Below, piece by piece: positions 62,043 through 64,000 of a stretch of 64,000 bases of DNA; position 1 is the first letter of the stretch, and each line of letters starts with the position of its first letter. Under the pieces are notes generated by a model. It searched no databases. It had not been told where the DNA came from and saw nothing but the letters and a program-made list of their open reading frames with translations. A program made the position numbers and the translations under genes. Origin of the DNA: Caldilineaceae bacterium (lineage in GTDB: Bacteria; Chloroflexota; Anaerolineae; Caldilineales; Caldilineaceae); NCBI GenBank assembly GCA_011523365.1, contig WTGY01000157.1, positions 1 to 64,000 of the forward strand, in the 5' to 3' direction.

Positions 62043-63692
62043 ATGAAACGCTATCCTTTGCCAATACTGATTGTCATTTTGGGGCTGTTCGTTACAGCCT
62101 GTGTGGCGCCGGCGCCGGCCGCTGGGGATGCGGGCGCAGCGGACGCTGAGGAAGCGGCGGAGCCTGCCGTCGAGCAGGTCATTCGCTACGGCATGATTCA
62201 GAGTATGAAGACGTTTGACCCGGCCCGAGAAGGCGGGTTTGGCCGCTTTATCATGCAGCATGTGTGGTTGCCGCCATTCGTTGCCGACCCGGACGCGAAT
62301 CTGACGCCGGGAACGTGCACGTCGTACGACGTCAGCGAGGACGGGACGACCTACACGCTGCACGTGAATCCTGAGGTCAAGTGGTCGGATGGAAGCCAGT
62401 TCACCGCCGGCGATATCAAAGCCTGGTTCGAGTATGTGGTGAATCCCGAGAATCCGGCCGGTTGGGTGCCACCGAACTATGCCGGCATCGTGGGCTATGA
62501 TGCGGTGCGGGATGGCAGTGCCACCGAGATGGAAGGGCTGGTGGTCGTTGACGAGTTCACCCTGGAGATCAATCTGAAAGAGGCCGACCCTCTCTTCGTA
62601 TTCAAGGTGCTTGCCAACTACAACTCGGCCACGGCCAAAGCCGAACAGGCTTGGGCGGACCTGAACGGGGAGTGGTGGACCAACGATCCGCTGGTCACGG
62701 GGCCGTATACGATCGAGTCGTGGGATGATGACGTGATGAGCTACGTCTACGTGCCCAACCCGAACTACTGGGGAGAGAACACGGCATCGATACGGGTCGA
62801 GGTAACGTCGGTTCTTGCTGAGGAAACGCTGAGCCTGATGTATGAGAACGACCAGTTCGACATCGTCATATTCACGGGTGCGGCGGGAGATGCACTGTCG
62901 CTGAAGTATCCTGAAGATGTGGTGCCGATGAACTACCGGTACAGCAACATCTGGGGATTCAATCCGAATCTGCCGCCGATGGACGATCCGTTGGTGAGAA
63001 GGGCGCTGATCCACGCCATTGATCACGAACGCATCGTACAGGTCATCTACGGCGACACGAAGGACCCGGCGGCTGGTCCCATCTACCCGGGCCTGTCGGG
63101 CCACCGTCCGGAGATTTTCGAAGAGGCCGGCGCGCTTCAGTATAATCCCGAACTGGCGAAGGAGGAGCTGGCGCAGTCATCTTACGGCTCGGCCGAGAAC
63201 CTGCCCAAACTCAATCTTGCGCTGGGAACACCGGATGCCGAGTGGGTGCGGGGCATGGAGATGATCCTGGAGATGTGGCGAGACACTCTCGGGATAACGA
63301 ACGTCGAAACAAAGCCGTGGTGGAATGATTGGGCACGCGGCGATGCCAGGGCGGACGTCGTGCACATGGGCGGTTTTGGCTGGGGTACGTTGCCGGACCC
63401 TGGACATGCCGTATGGCGGGCCGCTTACACCGGGAACGCCATGAGCAGAATCAGATACAGCAATCCCGAGGTGGACGCGCTGCTTGACGAGGCGATGTCG
63501 CTGAGTCGGGATGACCCTCGCTTCCTTGAGCTGGTACACGAGGCGGAGCGGATTTACCTGGAAGACTACGTCTGGAAGCCGTTCTTCGTGGTCTCCTATT
63601 CGTGGCATGCGAAGCCGTGGGTGCAGGGCCTGCAGGGCACGTGGTACAACAACTGGTACAACATTGAAGAGGTAACTGTGACGGAACGGTAG
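62043..63692 (+). CDS. ABC transporter substrate-binding lipoprotein (family 5)
   Basis: A 549-residue binding lipoprotein with lipobox VTAC (Cys20). The ATG at 62043 is preferred to 62025 because GGGGGAA lies nine bases upstream and the signal peptide begins there. The early text VEQVIRYGMIQSMKTFDPAREGGFGRFI is related to the three tandem binding proteins of block F, so it is a fourth member of that group, with its own operon. Later features are YTLHVNPEVKWSDGSQFTAGDIKAWFEY and LVRRALIHAIDHERI. It is followed by a permease cut by the window end. Confidence 0.93.
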   Translation: MKRYPLPILIVILGLFVTACVAPAPAAGDAGAADAEEAAEPAVEQVIRYGMIQSMKTFDPAREGGFGRFIMQHVWLPPFVADPDANLTPGTCTSYDVSEDGTTYTLHVNPEVKWSDGSQFTAGDIKAWFEYVVNPENPAGWVPPNYAGIVGYDAVRDGSATEMEGLVVVDEFTLEINLKEADPLFVFKVLANYNSATAKAEQAWADLNGEWWTNDPLVTGPYTIESWDDDVMSYVYVPNPNYWGENTASIRVEVTSVLAEETLSLMYENDQFDIVIFTGAAGDALSLKYPEDVVPMNYRYSNIWGFNPNLPPMDDPLVRRALIHAIDHERIVQVIYGDTKDPAAGPIYPGLSGHRPEIFEEAGALQYNPELAKEELAQSSYGSAENLPKLNLALGTPDAEWVRGMEMILEMWRDTLGITNVETKPWWNDWARGDARADVVHMGGFGWGTLPDPGHAVWRAAYTGNAMSRIRYSNPEVDALLDEAMSLSRDDPRFLELVHEAERIYLEDYVWKPFFVVSYSWHAKPWVQGLQGTWYNNWYNIEEVTVTER

Positions 63693-63720
63693 CCTAGCGT
63701 GTGGCTGGTATGGCGAGAAG

Positions 63721-63751
63721 GGAGGCTGGCTTGGGACACGAGCCAGCCTCC
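63721..63751 (+). promoter_or_regulatory. Intercistronic hairpin after binding protein
   Basis: GGAGGCTGGCT (63721-63731), nine-base loop, AGCCAGCCTCC (63741-63751): a perfect 11-base stem without a T-run, just downstream of the binding-protein stop. Confidence 0.75.
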
Positions 63752-63832
63752 CGGATGCCCGTCATGCGTGTTTGGCAAGCTCCGGTTCCTGCCAGAGGGC
63801 TGAAATGAACCAAGACACAGGTTTCGCCCAGG

Positions 63833-63866
63833 AATCTCGCGCAGGCCGCCGCGAGATTTTTCTTTG
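63833..63866 (+). terminator. Rho-independent terminator-like hairpin
   Basis: AATCTCGCG (63833-63841), eight-base loop, CGCGAGATT (63850-63858), then T-rich TTTCTTT. It is the second hairpin in the gap before the next permease and probably gives partial termination. Confidence 0.7.
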
Positions 63867-63974
63867 GTGCGGCATTCGCGGTTCTTCAGGCGGTGCGAGG
63901 AGAGGCTTCAGGAAAGGCACAAGGTGACAGCTTCAGTTCATCTCGTTTTGCGAGAGTGACGAGGAGAGTACAGA

Positions 63975-64000
63975 TTGTTCAAGTATTTGATCATGCGCGT
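63975..64000 (+). CDS. Start of a DppB-type permease (cut by window end)
   Basis: TTG at 63975 begins MFKYLIMR, the usual opening of a DppB-type permease, with GAGGAGAG (63961-63968) upstream. Only eight codons are visible, so the call rests mainly on the conserved gene order binding protein then permease. Confidence 0.6.

Noticed and set aside
61898-62149. Small gene after a strong AGGAGGTG site
   Set aside because: The frame runs into the binding-protein gene in another frame, and its protein is not gene-like.

Overview
The window looks like the chromosome of an uncultivated Chloroflexota bacterium (Anaerolineae/Caldilineaceae type is my best guess). The reasons are the moderately GC-rich, almost uniformly plus-strand layout, the many family-5 peptide/nickel-type ABC uptake systems, lipoprotein N-termini of the 'ACAAPAAPA' style, and the luciferase-like oxidoreductases, sulfatases and amidohydrolases packed around the transporters. 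No rRNA, tRNA, CRISPR array, phage or insertion-sequence gene was found. The taxonomic guess is inference, because the window holds no phylogenetic marker.

The layout is a series of uptake-plus-catabolism blocks. Block A (438-11312): a complete five-gene transporter (binding protein, two permeases, two ATPases), then a sialidase-like propeller, a luciferase-like flavoprotein, a ThDP enzyme and an HpcH/HpaI-type aldolase. Block B (11593-18826): binding protein, two permeases, a 756-residue protein of unknown function and a class V PLP enzyme. Block C (19050-31526): binding protein, two permeases, a second class V PLP enzyme, a helical-toroid-like protein, three tandem cytosolic sulfatases and a second luciferase-like enzyme. 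A minus-strand pair follows (Gfo/Idh/MocA protein and PD-(D/E)XK nuclease, 31556-33370), then a divergent FAD oxidase (33638-34846). Block F (35538-45898): three tandem binding proteins, two permeases, two Gfo/Idh/MocA proteins and a jelly-roll-like protein. Block G (46381-61835): a Tat-type binding protein, two permeases, two paralogous propellers, class III and DegT-type PLP enzymes, four amidohydrolase-family genes and an M14-like metallopeptidase. Block H (62043 to the end): another binding protein and the first codons of a permease.

How it fits together: binding proteins capture ligands outside the cell, permeases import them, and enzymes without signal peptides process them in the cytosol. 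Only block A carries ATPase genes, so the other modules must borrow ATPases from block A or from elsewhere in the genome. Each binding-protein gene is followed by a stem-loop before the next gene, which fits overproduction of binding protein relative to permease. Several blocks start at near-consensus sigma-70-type promoters with 17-base spacers. Two of these lie at the same distance inside a repeated module that contains a 54-base identical hairpin element.

Most worth a second look: the repeat-borne promoter module; the amidohydrolase pairs in which one partner has lost its metal ligands (once fused, once as overlapping genes); an apparent ATT start codon; a sulfatase with Leu in place of the motif Pro; and the transporter modules without ATPases.
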